29,144 nucleotides of DNA from JAKVAV01 sp964635965. Its GTDB lineage: Bacteria > Bacteroidota > Bacteroidia > Flavobacteriales_D > Cryomorphaceae. Shown in pieces: positions 1-10,762 of the stretch. The notes beneath the pieces were generated by a model. It had not been told where the DNA came from. It saw only the letters and a program-made list of their open reading frames with translations, and ran no database searches. The position numbers and the translations under genes were made by a program. The stretch spans positions 1 through 29,144 of the forward strand of contig CAZWQX010000031.1 in NCBI GenBank assembly GCA_964635965.1, read 5' to 3'. The number at the start of each line of letters is the position of its first letter. The stretch's first letter is position 1.

Positions 1-2
1 TT

Positions 3-3000
3 CCTTTCACACCTGAAATAATCGGCCCGACGCAAGTGTGCCAAAATTCCGTTGGAGTGGAATACTTTGTCCCTTCCGTTCCCAATGCTTTTCAAAATGG
101 ATACACTTGGGAACTACCGGATCTCGGCTCCGTCCAAACAAATCAACCCAATCAAATCTCTATTGATTTTAATGTTCCTCCTGGAAGCTATCAATTATTG
201 GTCTATCCCTCGGGAAGTTGCGGAAATGGACCGACATCTATCATGACGATAAATGTTGCAGGGAGCTCAAATGATCCCACAGTAAATGACCTCAGCTTTG
301 ACGACTTTGACATTTTCTCCGCAGAAAATATGGTCATTGGAACACTTGTGGCAAATCCTTGTGATCTCTATTCCTCTTGTGTAAAATCGAGTCCACATAA
401 GGCTTATTTAAATGCAGAATTCTTGGTTGAATCTGCACCGGGCATTTACTCTGCAGATGAAGATTATCCATACAACTATGGCTCTAATTCTTGGCTTGGA
501 TTATTGGATTTCACGATAGAATTTTTAGATTTTTCTGAATCCGTGGTGAGGACAGAAGTGAGACAACTTTCAATTAACGCAAGCAATCCTGAGGAAGTAT
601 TGCGGATTGACATAAGTGATGATTTTACGCAATACTACAAGTACCGGTTCATCATTGATGATTATTCGTCCTCAACCATGATTGAAAACGACATTCGGCT
701 TAACCTATGGTATGAATTAGAAGAGAAACAAGATGTCAGGACAAATAATTCTCCTTTGGTCACTGCTAACGGTTGGTCAAATGTTGCGCCGAATTCCATG
801 AAAATCAGGTTGGATTGGAATACTACATGTGATGACATTGAAAACTACCAAATTCAGATTCTTAGGTTATACAACCTGGATGAAAATATAGGAAATAATG
901 AATTAGATGCACCCTTAACAGAGATCAACTGGAATGAGGCGCTAACACTTGAAACACAAAGCCCAAATACGTTCTTTGACATCTTGCTATCAGAACGATC
1001 AGGGCATTATATCTGGAGGGTGAGACCCATTGGCAACAAGTTTGAAGGTGGAATTGGAGATAGTCGAAATTGGGGGATGTGGAGTAACCACAACCTTCCT
1101 GAAACTCCTGAAGGTCTGGTCGATATAGCGGCAAATTCGAATTCTGATTTTGTCGTAACCTATGATCAATTCGACAATGGCTTGAATTGGATTCATAACA
1201 GAACCTTTACGGAAGGATCACCTAACGAGAACAAAGGTATCCGCATCTCGGAATCACTGGTTTTGGCAAATCAGTTGCATCAGCCCATCCTCGAGCAAAG
1301 TTATTCTGAAGATCTGGGACTGGTGACATCTCAATCCGTTTATGATTTTTCGGGCAGACCTAGCTTAAATACGCTCCCGGTTCCTGATGATACACCGATA
1401 AGGACTTCACTGGGTTACAATAGTGCTTTCTTAATGAAAAACATTTGGGGTTTACTTTATTCGGCAGATGATTTTGATGTTTGTAATAAACTTTATGATC
1501 CATCTCCGGCTAGTACTTCCTTGCATTACGAGTATTACACTGACGTGAATCCTGACTCAGAAATTCCAAATGCTCAACTCTACCCTTTTTCCAGAACTAC
1601 ATTCACACAAGATGGAAACAGAGTACGAGAGACCTCTGGTCCTGGAGATACTTTTCGGATGAAGACGAATGGGGCAAGAATGACCAAAGTGTTTTACTCA
1701 GGAGTGGCACAAGATGAACTTCTCAGAATTTTTGGCAGGGAGGCTCCTGTGGCGGAGAGCGTACAAAAAGTTATAACCGTTGACCCGAATAAAGTAGCTA
1801 GCGGTCAATATATATCGAAGGAAGGTAGAATCCTTGCTACTTTTTTGGTAGACAACGGTAATAATGTCTATCCTTCCTCAGAGCCATACCCATCAATGGG
1901 CACCTACCATCAAACTGATATTAATGGGGTAAATGATCCCGATGATTTAGTTATTGGTTTAAATTCAAAATTGTCCACTTTCGTGATGAATGAAATTGTC
2001 AATAACCATGTTCAAGCTGGCGAGTTTGGGGTAATTTCAGAGACAGACATAGTCATCAGTAAAGATGGAACCTTGGTTGACCTATTCTATACGCTCAATC
2101 AGGAAGGTTTTGATATATTTTCAGGGTGCCCCGGTTCATTTGATTTTTGTACTACTTGTGATTACAATGTTACGATAACCATTGTGCCCGGTGAACCTGA
2201 GGATACAAACTGTGATGGCATTCCCGACCCTGGAACAAGCTTCTCCGTTCCACTTGTTGTACAAGGCGTTATAAGTTCAGGTTGTCTTTCAGGCCTCCCA
2301 AATTTAATCGATGCAGGCGCAATGTCTCAAACTTTGGACATCGGAGAATACACCCTTCGAATGCACCTGACTACTAATAATTTGATTCCCGGTGGTACCA
2401 TCACCTACCTTGAATCTCACCTAAACACTTTGGAGAATGATCTTCAAGCGTTATTGGAGCCTCTGTTTATGGGTCAAATTTATTCTGATGGAGTTAATAC
2501 GCTTACTTTGGATGGACTTTTCGGAGGAGAAATAAATCCTGATTTTGACCTTGAAGTATTTTACGCGAATTTAGATTCAGACCCTGACTTTACGGCAGTT
2601 GATGATGATAACGATAACCAAACTGATTATTATTCCTATACCATTCCTGAAATATGCGAAGAAGTAAGAATTCCCTATGTTTCCTGCGCTCCGGGAATTG
2701 ATTGTTCCTCCTACGATTTTGAGCAAGCTTTTATAGACCATGCGACTAACCTGGACTATACGCAAGTGGAAATAGATGCAAAGCTCTATCCAAGCGGATA
2801 CTCTCCAGGCGACATTAACCAATTAATAAATAACATGCTTCTCGAAGAGGATGGAGCGGGGAATAAACTATATGAATGTGAAGCAATTCTCAATTGCTGG
2901 GAATACATCAAGCAAGTTGCATTTATGGAGGAATCGCTTGGTAACGATGGTATTAATGCAGGAACCTCTAATCCGCCTTTTAATGCGGTAAGCACGTTTC

Positions 3001-6000
3001 TCCAATGCACAGGGGTGTACTATCATGGATTTACTGCAAACGGGAGCGCTCAACCTCCCAATCATGTAGGACCAATCTTACCAACCAGCCCCAACCCTGC
3101 AAGCCAACCAAGTTACATCTACCATGCTTATGCTTATTTCAATTTCACGCCTGCTTTAATTTCATCTCCTGGAGATTATGACATGTGCATGAATACCGTT
3201 TGCATGTTAATCGATATGGACCTCACTACGGGGGTTACAACCTGTCTTGAACCTAATAACGCTTTTGACCTTTATGTTACCCAAAATCTGCAAAATCTTC
3301 CGGCAGATTTTTCCCAGTGGTCATGGAATTCAGCTTTTTCAACCGACCAATCCAACGAAATTTGGGCGAGCTTCCAAGGGTGTGTTAATTCTGTCTCTGA
3401 CAATCCAAACTTTCAACAACTGGACCCAGCAGTCTATGAAGCTTATGCAGGTTTAGCAGAATTTGAATGCAACGAAATATGTGAAGAAAAGGGACCGGCA
3501 TTCGAAACGGGGCTTATTAATCAGTACCATGAAGAAGGACACTATGTGTATTCAGATTTTACAGATGGCGCAGTCTTTCTTTTACAGCCGGTTTTCGAAA
3601 CTCAAAATGACCACGATAATTTTTACAACAATCTAAATCCCGGATTGGATTATTGGGTAGCAGTTTGGCAAAGCGCGGCGCTGATAGATCCTCTTGTTCC
3701 CTACACATGGGAGTTTAATCTGGACTATGTAATTACAGAAACGATAATTACCTCCTACAACGGGGGGGCAATTCAGATAATTGATGAAGAACAGATTTAC
3801 TGCCAAGTACTTGCTTTGATTCGGCATTGCCAAGAGTCTTGTGATTTATCTTGGGTTCCAACCCCCGCTGGTGCAAACCCTGGAATGCCTACGGTTGGAG
3901 GATTACCCACACAAGCGGCCCTCTTAGAATTGGCAGATTTACAACAGGTGTTGACAGCGACCTCTTTTGAAGTGGCTTTTACAGAAGGCGGAATCTGCCC
4001 AACCACTGATGACCCGAACAACCCATTTGAGTTATTGACCTTGGTCGAAGAAATCGGAGGTGGGAGTACACCACCAACAAGACTGGAATTGGTTAATGCA
4101 TTTAACAGCGCTTTGAATGATTATGCTACTGTAGTGAATGAAGCAGGTTTATTTGCTGTTAACAATAATCTTACCCAAATTGACTATACAGCATATTTGA
4201 ATTCACCCGGGGTTAACACAGATTGGTATGTGTTAGAGAATACTCCTGTTCCGGAATTAAATAATCAGGTCGCAACAAGATTTTTTTATTATTTCGATCA
4301 TATTTATTTTTCCGAGTGCCCCGGTTTCTACTTAGAAATTCCGATTCTCAATAAAGGCCTGAGTGAGTATAATCCGGCATCGCATAACCTCTGGAATGAA
4401 AACAGCGGAATACCAACAACACAGACTTGGACTGCGGAAATGGATCTGTTTTCTGTTCCTTTAATTCGGGTTTATTTTAATAATGCAGTAGTAGCTGAAT
4501 TAAACATTAGAATTCCCAATGAAGGAACTAACTTACCTGTATATCCTAGTCTATCAGATATCCTAAATAACGGCTTCACGAGTACATTGGCAGGCTTTAC
4601 ATTGGTAGGTAATGAGATAGACCTTGAACCCGTTCCCACAGATCTAATTCCATTTAGTTTTTACCCCGCGGTGGAATTATTGGATGGTAACGGACAAAAT
4701 GCACTATTAAATCCACCAAAAGACTACGATATTCTCTTGGCCGAATCAATGTGCGGGGGTGCGAGTTGTAACGACCAAATTTGTTTCCGATGGACGAATA
4801 TGGAACCCACAGACGTCATCCAGTATACGCCAACAACCTGCGAATTTCTGGTGAGCAACATGCTGGTAGATAATATCAACTCTCAGGTGTATGACATCAT
4901 AAACAATTCTCTTAATACCTTCGAGCAAGCGTATGTAGAAACCTGCACGAATCCATTAAACATAGACGATGAATTCAGCTATTCCATGGGAGCCGCATAC
5001 CATCACTACACCCTCTATTACTACGATCGATCCGGCAATCTTATCCGAACTGTGCCTCCAGAAGGTGTCGAATTGCAAATGGGTACTCCCGCTTTTGACC
5101 GGATAGACTTAAACCACCGCCTTGCAACAGAATACAATTATAATAGCATAGGGCAGCTTGTTTCGCAAAATACTCCGGATGGGGGCACCACAAATTTCGT
5201 TTACAACGATATGGGACAGCTACGCTTCTCACAAAACGCCCAACAAGTTCCCGATGAAATATCTTACACCAAATACGATAACCTGGGAAGAATCACGGAA
5301 AGTGGAATCACTGCTGTTACCGGAGGGTTAGGTTCCATCGAGGTAGACAATAACCTAAATAATAATTCTTGGCCCGATCAAAACAGAGACGAAGTAACAT
5401 TTACCGTTTATTCGAACCCGGGAGCAAACGCGGGAATCGTCCAGGAGCATTTACAAAACAGAGTGAGTTACGCATCGTACGAAGGGGATCCGTCAACTAC
5501 CGATGACAACGTAACTACTTATTTCTCTTATGATCCCCACGGAAATGTCAAAAAGCTCTCGCAAAAATTACCACACCTTGAGCTAAAAATCACAGCTTAT
5601 GAATATGAATTAATCAGTGGTAATGTGGTGGGTGTGAACTATCAAGTTGGTGAAGAAGATCAATTCTTTCACAAGTATTCTTATGACTCATCAAATCGCC
5701 TGGTAGGAGTTAAAACTTCTTATGACGGAGTCATTTGGGATGACGATGCCCAATACGATTATTACTTACACGGTCCGCTGATGCGACATGAGATTGGTGA
5801 GGACAATGTACAAGGATTGGATTATGTTTATACCCTTCATGGTTGGCTCAAAGCCATGAATCATCCAACCTTAATTGAAACGAATGATCGGGGACAAGAC
5901 GGAACGGGCACAAGTGTATTTGCCGATGATGCATTCGGGATGTTGCTCAATTATTTCGAAGATGATTTTACCCGTGCAGGATCAGCCTATCACAGTGATC

Positions 6001-7756
6001 TGGTAAGCAATTTTGAACCCACAACGAACCGCAGTCTATACAATGGTAATATAAGTAACTGGGTATCCAGAGTTGCTGTACCTGCGACGGAATCAGCGGC
6101 GTTCGAGTACGATAGAACAACCGCTTATAGTTATCGATACGATGAACTTAACCGACTTCTTCAGGCAAATTTCCACGAATTTGGCGATAACAATTTATGG
6201 AGTGAGGCTACCAATAGCCACTACTCTACTTATTACCAGTATGATGCAAATGGAAATATCCGAAACCTCCAGCGCAAGGCGAATGAGTCCGGTTTTATGG
6301 ACGACTTGTCATATGATTACGCCAGTTCCGGTAGTCCTGAAGACTTCTTGACGACAAATAACCGACTTTACAATTTCAATGAGGATCCTACGGGAACCGC
6401 GACAATCGAATTTGATCTGGAAGACACGGGTGTACCTTTTGTAACAGGCGCAAATATAGACAGCGATAACACTTTTGCCTATGATGAAATAGGAAACCTC
6501 ACCGCCGACTTAAGTCAAGGTATAACTGATATTGAATGGTATACCAACGGCAAAATAAAACGAATTTCAAGAGGAGGCACATTGGGAGCGGGAGAATCTG
6601 ACGTTGAATTTCTCTACGATGCCATGGGAAATCGTGTGATGAAACTTGAAAAAACACGCGATGAGAGCTATTTGAACCTCAATGATGAAGAAGAATGGAA
6701 CTGGACCTATTATGTGAGAGACGCGCAAGGGAACCCCTTGGCTATTTATTCCCGAGACAAATACCCCGGAGTGATCAACGGTATTACCTATGACGACGTG
6801 ATTCTGGATGAAGTGCCACTCTACGGTAGTAGCCGACTCGGCCTCAATAAACGGAACATCAGGGTTCAGCACGAAAGCAATGGATTTCCTATTGCCGATC
6901 CGGATAAGTTTACCTTTTCTTTTGCCAAGCAGAATATCTACCTAATCGGTTATGACGGTACCAAGGGAAGCAGTCAATTTAAAGTAATTGAGATTGATAC
7001 TGTGGGCTTGAACCAGCAAACCCAGTTCACCAGAAACGGTACGGTTCCGGGTGAGAGCAACATTATTATCAACAACCAAAACGGTGATATCAAATTCGTT
7101 TTATTCAGCGCCAAGACTGCAGGTGGCTCTAGCAACGTGGCCTACTTGATGGATGTTAACGGAGCGACGATGCCTAATTCCGTTGGAATGAATGTAAATG
7201 GCGACAGCAAAGCCGTTTGGATGAATGTGCAAGGGCAGAACAAATACATTATATACGCCCTGGGTACTGACAACCAGCCCTACTACCACGTAGTTGATAT
7301 GAATTTAAGAGGCGGGTTGGGCGATATTGAAATGGTGAGCGGAAGGCCCCAACTCAACCTTCCTGTAATTGGTTCATTTGATCCGAATTTCCCCTATGCC
7401 AATAACCTTACGCTGTATACGGATTATACAAAGAAAGAGGCCTACCTGGCCCTTCGGTGTACTCCTCTTGGTACAGATGAAAACAACATCGAAATTGTGA
7501 CCATCAATACCCAGTCGGGACTAATCCTTACACGAACCATTATTGACAGGTATTCGCGTTGTTATGACGATTTAGATGCTCCTGAAATGCAATATGCCCC
7601 CGATGGCAAATTCCTCGCGGTTTCCGCCAGTTATGGATTAAACAGTGGCTTACCCAGTGATGGTGCCATCCATTTTTACGATGTTGAGAACGGATTCAGT
7701 CATGTTAGTCAATTCAGGGTTACAGATCCTCAAGCAGGTAAAATCACCAGTTTTTC
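3..7756 (+). CDS. Giant RHS/YD-repeat protein, 5' part (partial, runs off the left edge)
   Basis: This is the body of a polymorphic-toxin RHS protein, the shell that carries a C-terminal toxin. The frame is open from base 3, so the real start lies upstream; the GTG at 36 is not convincing because Ig/PKD-like sequence (GPTQVCQN) already spans it. Visible order: PKD-like and fibronectin-like ectodomain segments with many Cys and Asp-rich loops to about 4900, including the Bacteroidota RHS signature VDPNKVASGQYISKEGRIL near 1780-1840. YD repeats follow between 5019 and 6680 (YYYDRSGNLIRTV, YNYNSIGQL, YTKYDNLGRI, YQYDANGNI, FLYDAMGNRV). From about 6870 the core is interrupted by a beta-propeller-like insertion. 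The frame ends at an N run and continues at 7783 in another frame, which the unknown gap length explains. RHS family membership is certain; secretion route is not shown. Confidence 0.93.
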
Positions 7757-7780
7757 NNNNNNNNNNNNNNNNNNNNNNNN
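7757..7780. other. Scaffold gap of 24 N inside the rhs gene
   Basis: Twenty-four N interrupt the rhs reading frame. The frame upstream uses positions divisible by 3 and downstream uses positions one greater, so the true gap length must be 2 modulo 3 if the gene is intact. The gap is therefore a placeholder, not a measured length. Both flanks read as beta-propeller-like sequence. Confidence 0.97.
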
Positions 7781-7782
7781 GG

Positions 7783-9171
7783 TATTTGTACTACTTCGCG
7801 AATGATGACAGATCGGGAAAACTTTTTACTGATTTTAACCGCGTAGATTTGATTCAAGGAACCGTAACTGCCATATCCAGCAGTGCGACTGCCAATCCAA
7901 AATCTCAAATAAGGCGGGCACTGGACGGAAACCTTTACGCATCGGGCTACACCGGAAACAATCTCTTGGCGATTTCCGATCCCGACGGGGCTTTTAGCAC
8001 CTCACAAATCCAAATCTACCCTGGCTCGAGTGCCTACAAGCTACAGCCTTATTTACCTATCATCTCTCCGGTTAAATATCCCTTGGGCATTTTTGAAGAT
8101 GTGTACCAGAGAAAGGTTGGAAACAAGCTCTATGAGCTCACCGATCATCTGGGAAATGTGCGTATGGTGGTGTCCGATCGTAAGGAAGCACAAATTGACG
8201 GAAGCAACAACCCTTTTGACTTTACCCCTGATTTGGTAGCCGCCAATAACCACTACCCGTTTGGTATGCTTCAACCTTGGCGAACCTACAATGTGGGTTC
8301 CTATCGCTATGGGTTCCAAGGTCAGGAAAAAGACGACGAGATAAAAGGAGCTGGAAACTCGATCAATTACAAGTACCGAATGCATGATCCAAGGTTGGGT
8401 AGGTTCTTTTCTACTGACCCCATAGGGAACTCTTTCCCTTGGAATAGTCCTTACGCTTTTAGTGAGAATCAGGTAATTGATGCTATCGAACTGGAAGGGC
8501 TGGAGCGAATGAGAATATCTTCAAAACGTGCCCGAAAAGATCAGGAACCATTTCTACGTAAAGCTGAAGCTACTGAGATGCAGCGTAATGTAGTAACTGG
8601 AATGAGTTCTATTCAGCATCCTGTAGCAGCATCTCAGGTAGGTCTGGTTAAGTACGGATCTACAAACATGTCTTCTGTGAGTGGAAGGTTTGCAAGACAT
8701 GCCGCTGAAAATGAGAATATGACTACAGGTATTGGTACTGAGAGAAATGGACTAAGACATGTTGTTTGGTCTGCATCAATAGCAGCACGCTTTGGAGAAG
8801 ATGTGGCAATTGATTTAACTAATTCGCACGAAGCCATAGGAATGGGGCAAAATGCAGAAATAGATTTTAGTTTGCCAATGCTCCAAGATGCGGGTCATGC
8901 TGATGAAATAGTAGATTTTCTTAATAATAAAATAGGTCGAGATTTGGCAGCAAGTATGTCTCCTGATGCCAGCATGAAAGATATAGCTAAAGCAGCTTTA
9001 AATGTTCAATTGAACGAAGGTGTATACACTGTCAATACAGCCAAAGATGGCACCATGAGTATATCGCGCGAGAAAATTACGAAAGCTCAATATGACCAAG
9101 CATTAAAAAATATTGATCGACTTGATGCGAATGGTTTTTCACCTGAAGAGAAAGAAAGTAAGAAAAAGTAG
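7783..9171 (+). CDS. RHS protein, 3' part: RHS core and C-terminal toxin A
   Basis: Continuation of the same rhs gene after the N run. It encodes the end of the beta-propeller-like insertion, then the RHS-associated core: KLYELTDHLGNVRMVV (8125-8172), NHYPFGM, YRYGFQGQEKDDEIKG (8302-8349), HDPRLGRFFSTDP and SENQVIDAIELEGLE (ending 8505). The 221 residues from 8506 are the toxin tip. The tip has NGLRHVVW near 8746, a TNSHE motif near 8818-8832 and FLNNKIGRDLA near 8917-8949. This RHxxW ... HE ... NNxxGR pattern resembles the DUF6973 family found at toxin C termini (recalled, not searched); its activity is unknown to me. A lipoprotein gene starts 5 bp after the stop, as expected for an immunity partner. 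The element boundary at 8308 lies inside this gene. Confidence 0.88.
   Translation, partial: YLYYFANDDRSGKLFTDFNRVDLIQGTVTAISSSATANPKSQIRRALDGNLYASGYTGNNLLAISDPDGAFSTSQIQIYPGSSAYKLQPYLPIISPVKYPLGIFEDVYQRKVGNKLYELTDHLGNVRMVVSDRKEAQIDGSNNPFDFTPDLVAANNHYPFGMLQPWRTYNVGSYRYGFQGQEKDDEIKGAGNSINYKYRMHDPRLGRFFSTDPIGNSFPWNSPYAFSENQVIDAIELEGLERMRISSKRARKDQEPFLRKAEATEMQRNVVTGMSSIQHPVAASQVGLVKYGSTNMSSVSGRFARHAAENENMTTGIGTERNGLRHVVWSASIAARFGEDVAIDLTNSHEAIGMGQNAEIDFSLPMLQDAGHADEIVDFLNNKIGRDLAASMSPDASMKDIAKAALNVQLNEGVYTVNTAKDGTMSISREKITKAQYDQALKNIDRLDANGFSPEEKESKKK
8314..8336 (+). repeat. Shared 23-bp rhs-core direct repeat, site 1 (att-like)
   Basis: This 23-bp sequence starts TTCCAAGGTCAGG and ends AAGACGA, and encodes most of FQGQEKDD. 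It recurs exactly at 16536 and 24758, that is at the left border, the unit junction and the right border. Together with the preceding TATGG (one base later differs at the third site) it is the longest sequence common to all three junctions. It may be the recombination target or simply conserved codons. Confidence 0.7.
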
Positions 9172-9176
9172 TAGCA

Positions 9177-9602
9177 ATGTTTAAACTATTTCGACTGGTC
9201 TTACTGTTTTTTCTATTGAGCAGCTGTTTGCATCAAGAATCTCCAATAGAATCAAAGATCTTATTGAATTGTGAGAATGCAAAAGAAGGTGAGTGCAATG
9301 TGCTACTAAAAGACCTAATTGCAGAAGAGTGGACAAGTTTGTACGTAATTGGTGGCCCAAGGTTTTCTGATGAGTTGAATTCAATAACAGGAAGTGATTA
9401 TTATTTTGATGACATTCCAGATGATTGTAGACGGTACTTTTTTTTCAATGAGAATTTACTTGTTGGCAGAGAATCTCTTTACGCAAGAAAGTTGAACTAT
9501 AATCTTGCTTTCAAAAGAGATGGATTTGCACGGTATTCTTATGTAGACACCCTTAAACTGATGATTAAAGACACCAATTACATTGTTGTTCCATCAAAGT
9601 AA
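9177..9602 (+). CDS. Putative immunity lipoprotein for toxin A (copy 1)
   Basis: A 141-residue protein with a type II signal peptide: Lys/Arg near the N terminus, a Leu/Phe-rich stretch and a lipobox LSSC with Cys17, so it is probably a lipoprotein. The mature part is acidic and Cys-containing (NCENAKEGEC, DDCRRYFFF) and matches no family I recognise. It starts 5 bp after the rhs-toxin A stop on the same strand, the usual place for the cognate immunity gene of a polymorphic toxin. A membrane-anchored immunity protein would fit a toxin acting in the periplasm or at the membrane, but that is inference. A structured bidirectional terminator follows directly. Confidence 0.72.
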   Translation: MFKLFRLVLLFFLLSSCLHQESPIESKILLNCENAKEGECNVLLKDLIAEEWTSLYVIGGPRFSDELNSITGSDYYFDDIPDDCRRYFFFNENLLVGRESLYARKLNYNLAFKRDGFARYSYVDTLKLMIKDTNYIVVPSK

Positions 9603-9697
9603 ATTTTATCCGCTTCGCAGGATATGCTCCGCTGGGCATTTGCCCCGCGGCATAAGTTTAAGAAAATAGAAATGCCTGAACTGACAAGCTCGGACAT
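9578..9697 (-). pseudogene. Truncated second copy of the 37-aa membrane peptide gene (copy 1)
   Basis: Starts 5 bp after the stop of the 37-aa gene on the minus strand and begins MSELVSSGI, nearly the same as MSELFSSGV of its neighbour. It then diverges at once into sequence that is the complement of the terminator hairpins and of the immunity gene end. This looks like a duplicated gene start cut off where the toxin/immunity module was joined to the element. Expression as a 39-residue peptide is possible but unlikely to be functional. Confidence 0.35.
9608..9654. terminator. Pair of stem-loops between convergent genes (copy 1)
   Basis: Two adjacent hairpins. The first pairs ATCCGC (9608-9613) with GCAGGAT (9617-9623) around a TTC loop with one bulged A. 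The second runs 9623-9654: TATG pairs with CATA, CCGC with GCGG, and GGGCA with TGCCC around a TT loop. They lie between the rightward immunity gene and the end of the leftward operon, so a bidirectional terminator is likely. There is no long T run. Confidence 0.55.
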
Positions 9698-9819
9698 TTT
9701 CATTATCTCTTCATTGCTTCCAACAGCGCCCATCCGAGCAGAATCCCCAGCCCTGCAAAGAGAAGTCCTTGTACGAGCTTCTCGGTATCTACGCCAGAGC
9801 TGAAAAGCTCGGACATTTT
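9674..9819. repeat. 27-bp imperfect direct repeat at module boundary (copy 1)
   Basis: The segments 9674-9700 and 9793-9819 match at 24 of 27 bases, including an exact 15-bp AAGCTCGGACATTTT, with 119 bp spacing. Each contains the complement of a start codon and the first codons of an MSEL peptide. The repeat sits between the toxin/immunity module and the element backbone and may mark a join. Confidence 0.7.
9703..9816 (-). CDS. 37-residue single-pass membrane peptide (copy 1)
   Basis: A short gene starting 3 bp after the stop of the 82-aa gene upstream on the minus strand, which makes it the fourth gene of the XRE operon. The peptide begins MSELFSSGVDTEKL, followed by one hydrophobic helix (LVQGLLFAGLGILLGWALL, about residues 14-32) and a basic tail EAMKR. 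No family recognised. Tight spacing and the clean membrane helix argue that it is real. Small membrane peptides in such operons can be holin-like, toxins or regulators; nothing here decides. Confidence 0.6.
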   Translation of the reverse strand: MSELFSSGVDTEKLVQGLLFAGLGILLGWALLEAMKR

Positions 9820-10068
9820 TTATACAAACTCCCAATGCACGGCAACTAATATCTTGTTTGGTTCGGCATTTTGATAAGCATAGTCAAGTACTTTGATCTC
9901 TGAAGCTTCGATTATACCATCGTCGTTCACCTGTTGGTTGTTCCAATGGTTAAGCGCAAAAGTCTTTAGTAATGCGGGTAGTTGTGCAGGATCAAATACA
10001 TCGCGATCAAGAATAGCTTGGGATGTATGTTTTTTACCACGGTAAGTGGCTTTTAGGTTTTCGTTCAT
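9820..10068 (-). CDS. Small hypothetical protein, 82 aa (copy 1)
   Basis: Third gene of the leftward operon, 15 bp after the 90-aa gene. Begins MNENLKATYRGKKHTSQAILDRDVFDPAQLPALLKTF and has a soluble, mixed alpha/beta composition. I recognise no domain. Its place between a repressor-led gene pair and a membrane peptide suggests element maintenance or regulation, but function is unknown. Confidence 0.65.
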   Translation of the reverse strand: MNENLKATYRGKKHTSQAILDRDVFDPAQLPALLKTFALNHWNNQQVNDDGIIEASEIKVLDYAYQNAEPNKILVAVHWEFV

Positions 10069-10083
10069 AGCATTGTCTTTCTG

Positions 10084-10356
10084 TTAAGCTTCAAGCTCAT
10101 AATCAAAGTCACCTTCATGGCTGGCTCCTTCTACTGTGATCTCGTGGTGGTTAAAGCTTCCTTGGGGGTATTCCCAAACTTCAGCAGTTATTGACCAGTC
10201 TCCGTAGTCAGCTTCTGCCATGTACCGAATCTCTGGCCCCATCTCTCTTTGATTACGTTCCACTTCTTCAAAATCAAGATCATCGGCATTAATAGTGTGC
10301 TTTTCACCTTTCTGATCGGTCACGATAATGGTGCCTTTTACGCTTTTCAGAGCCAT
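10084..10356 (-). CDS. Small acidic hypothetical protein, 90 aa (copy 1)
   Basis: Second gene of the leftward operon, starting 3 bp after the XRE stop, so almost certainly co-transcribed and perhaps translationally coupled. The protein is strongly acidic (DADDLDFEEVERNQ-like segment, C terminus ending DYELEA) and probably beta-rich. No family recognised. Confidence 0.68.
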   Translation of the reverse strand: MALKSVKGTIIVTDQKGEKHTINADDLDFEEVERNQREMGPEIRYMAEADYGDWSITAEVWEYPQGSFNHHEITVEGASHEGDFDYELEA

Positions 10357-10359
10357 AGT

Positions 10360-10683
10360 TTAAATAGATTTAAGTTTAGCTGCCTTGATCAAATTATCCA
10401 GCGCATAAATGATGTGTAGTCGATCTTCTTCGGGCAAGGCTTCGACATCTTGAAGCCGTTTCATGTTGGCTTTATCCATCTGAACCGATGTTTTGCCCAA
10501 GAGAAAATCCAGAGATACTTCAAGTACATCGGCAATCTTGGAAGCTACTTCAATAGATGGCTTCACTTCATCCCGCTCGTACTTCCCAATAATATCGCCA
10601 GAAGTACCCACTTTTTTACCAAGCTCACTCTGCGATAAACCGACCCTTCTACGAATGCTTGCAATATGCTGTCCAAACGTCAT
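10360..10683 (-). CDS. XRE-family helix-turn-helix repressor (copy 1)
   Basis: A 107-residue DNA-binding regulator. Residues 4-60 form a Cro/C1-type HTH: IRRRVGLSQSELGKKVGTSGDIIGKYERDEVKPSIEVASKIADVLEVSLDFLLG, ending in the typical SLDFLLG. The C terminus (LPEEDRLHIIYALDNLIKAAK) is a helical tail common in short Bacteroidota XRE proteins and may mediate dimerisation. It heads the leftward operon and is divergent from the ATPase/recombinase operon; palindromic GATAT elements in the shared promoter region suggest it represses itself and possibly the recombination genes. The XRE assignment is secure; targets are inferred. Confidence 0.88.
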   Translation of the reverse strand: MTFGQHIASIRRRVGLSQSELGKKVGTSGDIIGKYERDEVKPSIEVASKIADVLEVSLDFLLGKTSVQMDKANMKRLQDVEALPEEDRLHIIYALDNLIKAAKLKSI

Positions 10684-10720
10684 AAATAGCTGTAATAAGT
10701 AATGAAATAGGCTATTAGCG

Positions 10721-10751
10721 CAAAGTTAGCAGATATAAATATCAGAACAAA
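10721..10751 (-). promoter_or_regulatory. Promoter of the XRE operon (copy 1)
   Basis: On the minus strand TTTG (10751-10748) is followed after 19 bp by TAACTTTG (10728-10721), an exact match to the Bacteroidota -33 TTTG / -7 TAnnTTTG pattern, 38 bp before the XRE start codon. An imperfect palindrome GATATAAATATC (10732-10743) lies between the two boxes, where a repressor would block polymerase. Confidence 0.6.
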
Positions 10752-10762
10752 GTTATATAGAG

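Noticed and set aside
7645..7805. Overlapping of two long frames at the N run as a programmed frameshift
   Set aside because: The frame change coincides with 24 N of unknown true length, so a placeholder gap explains it.
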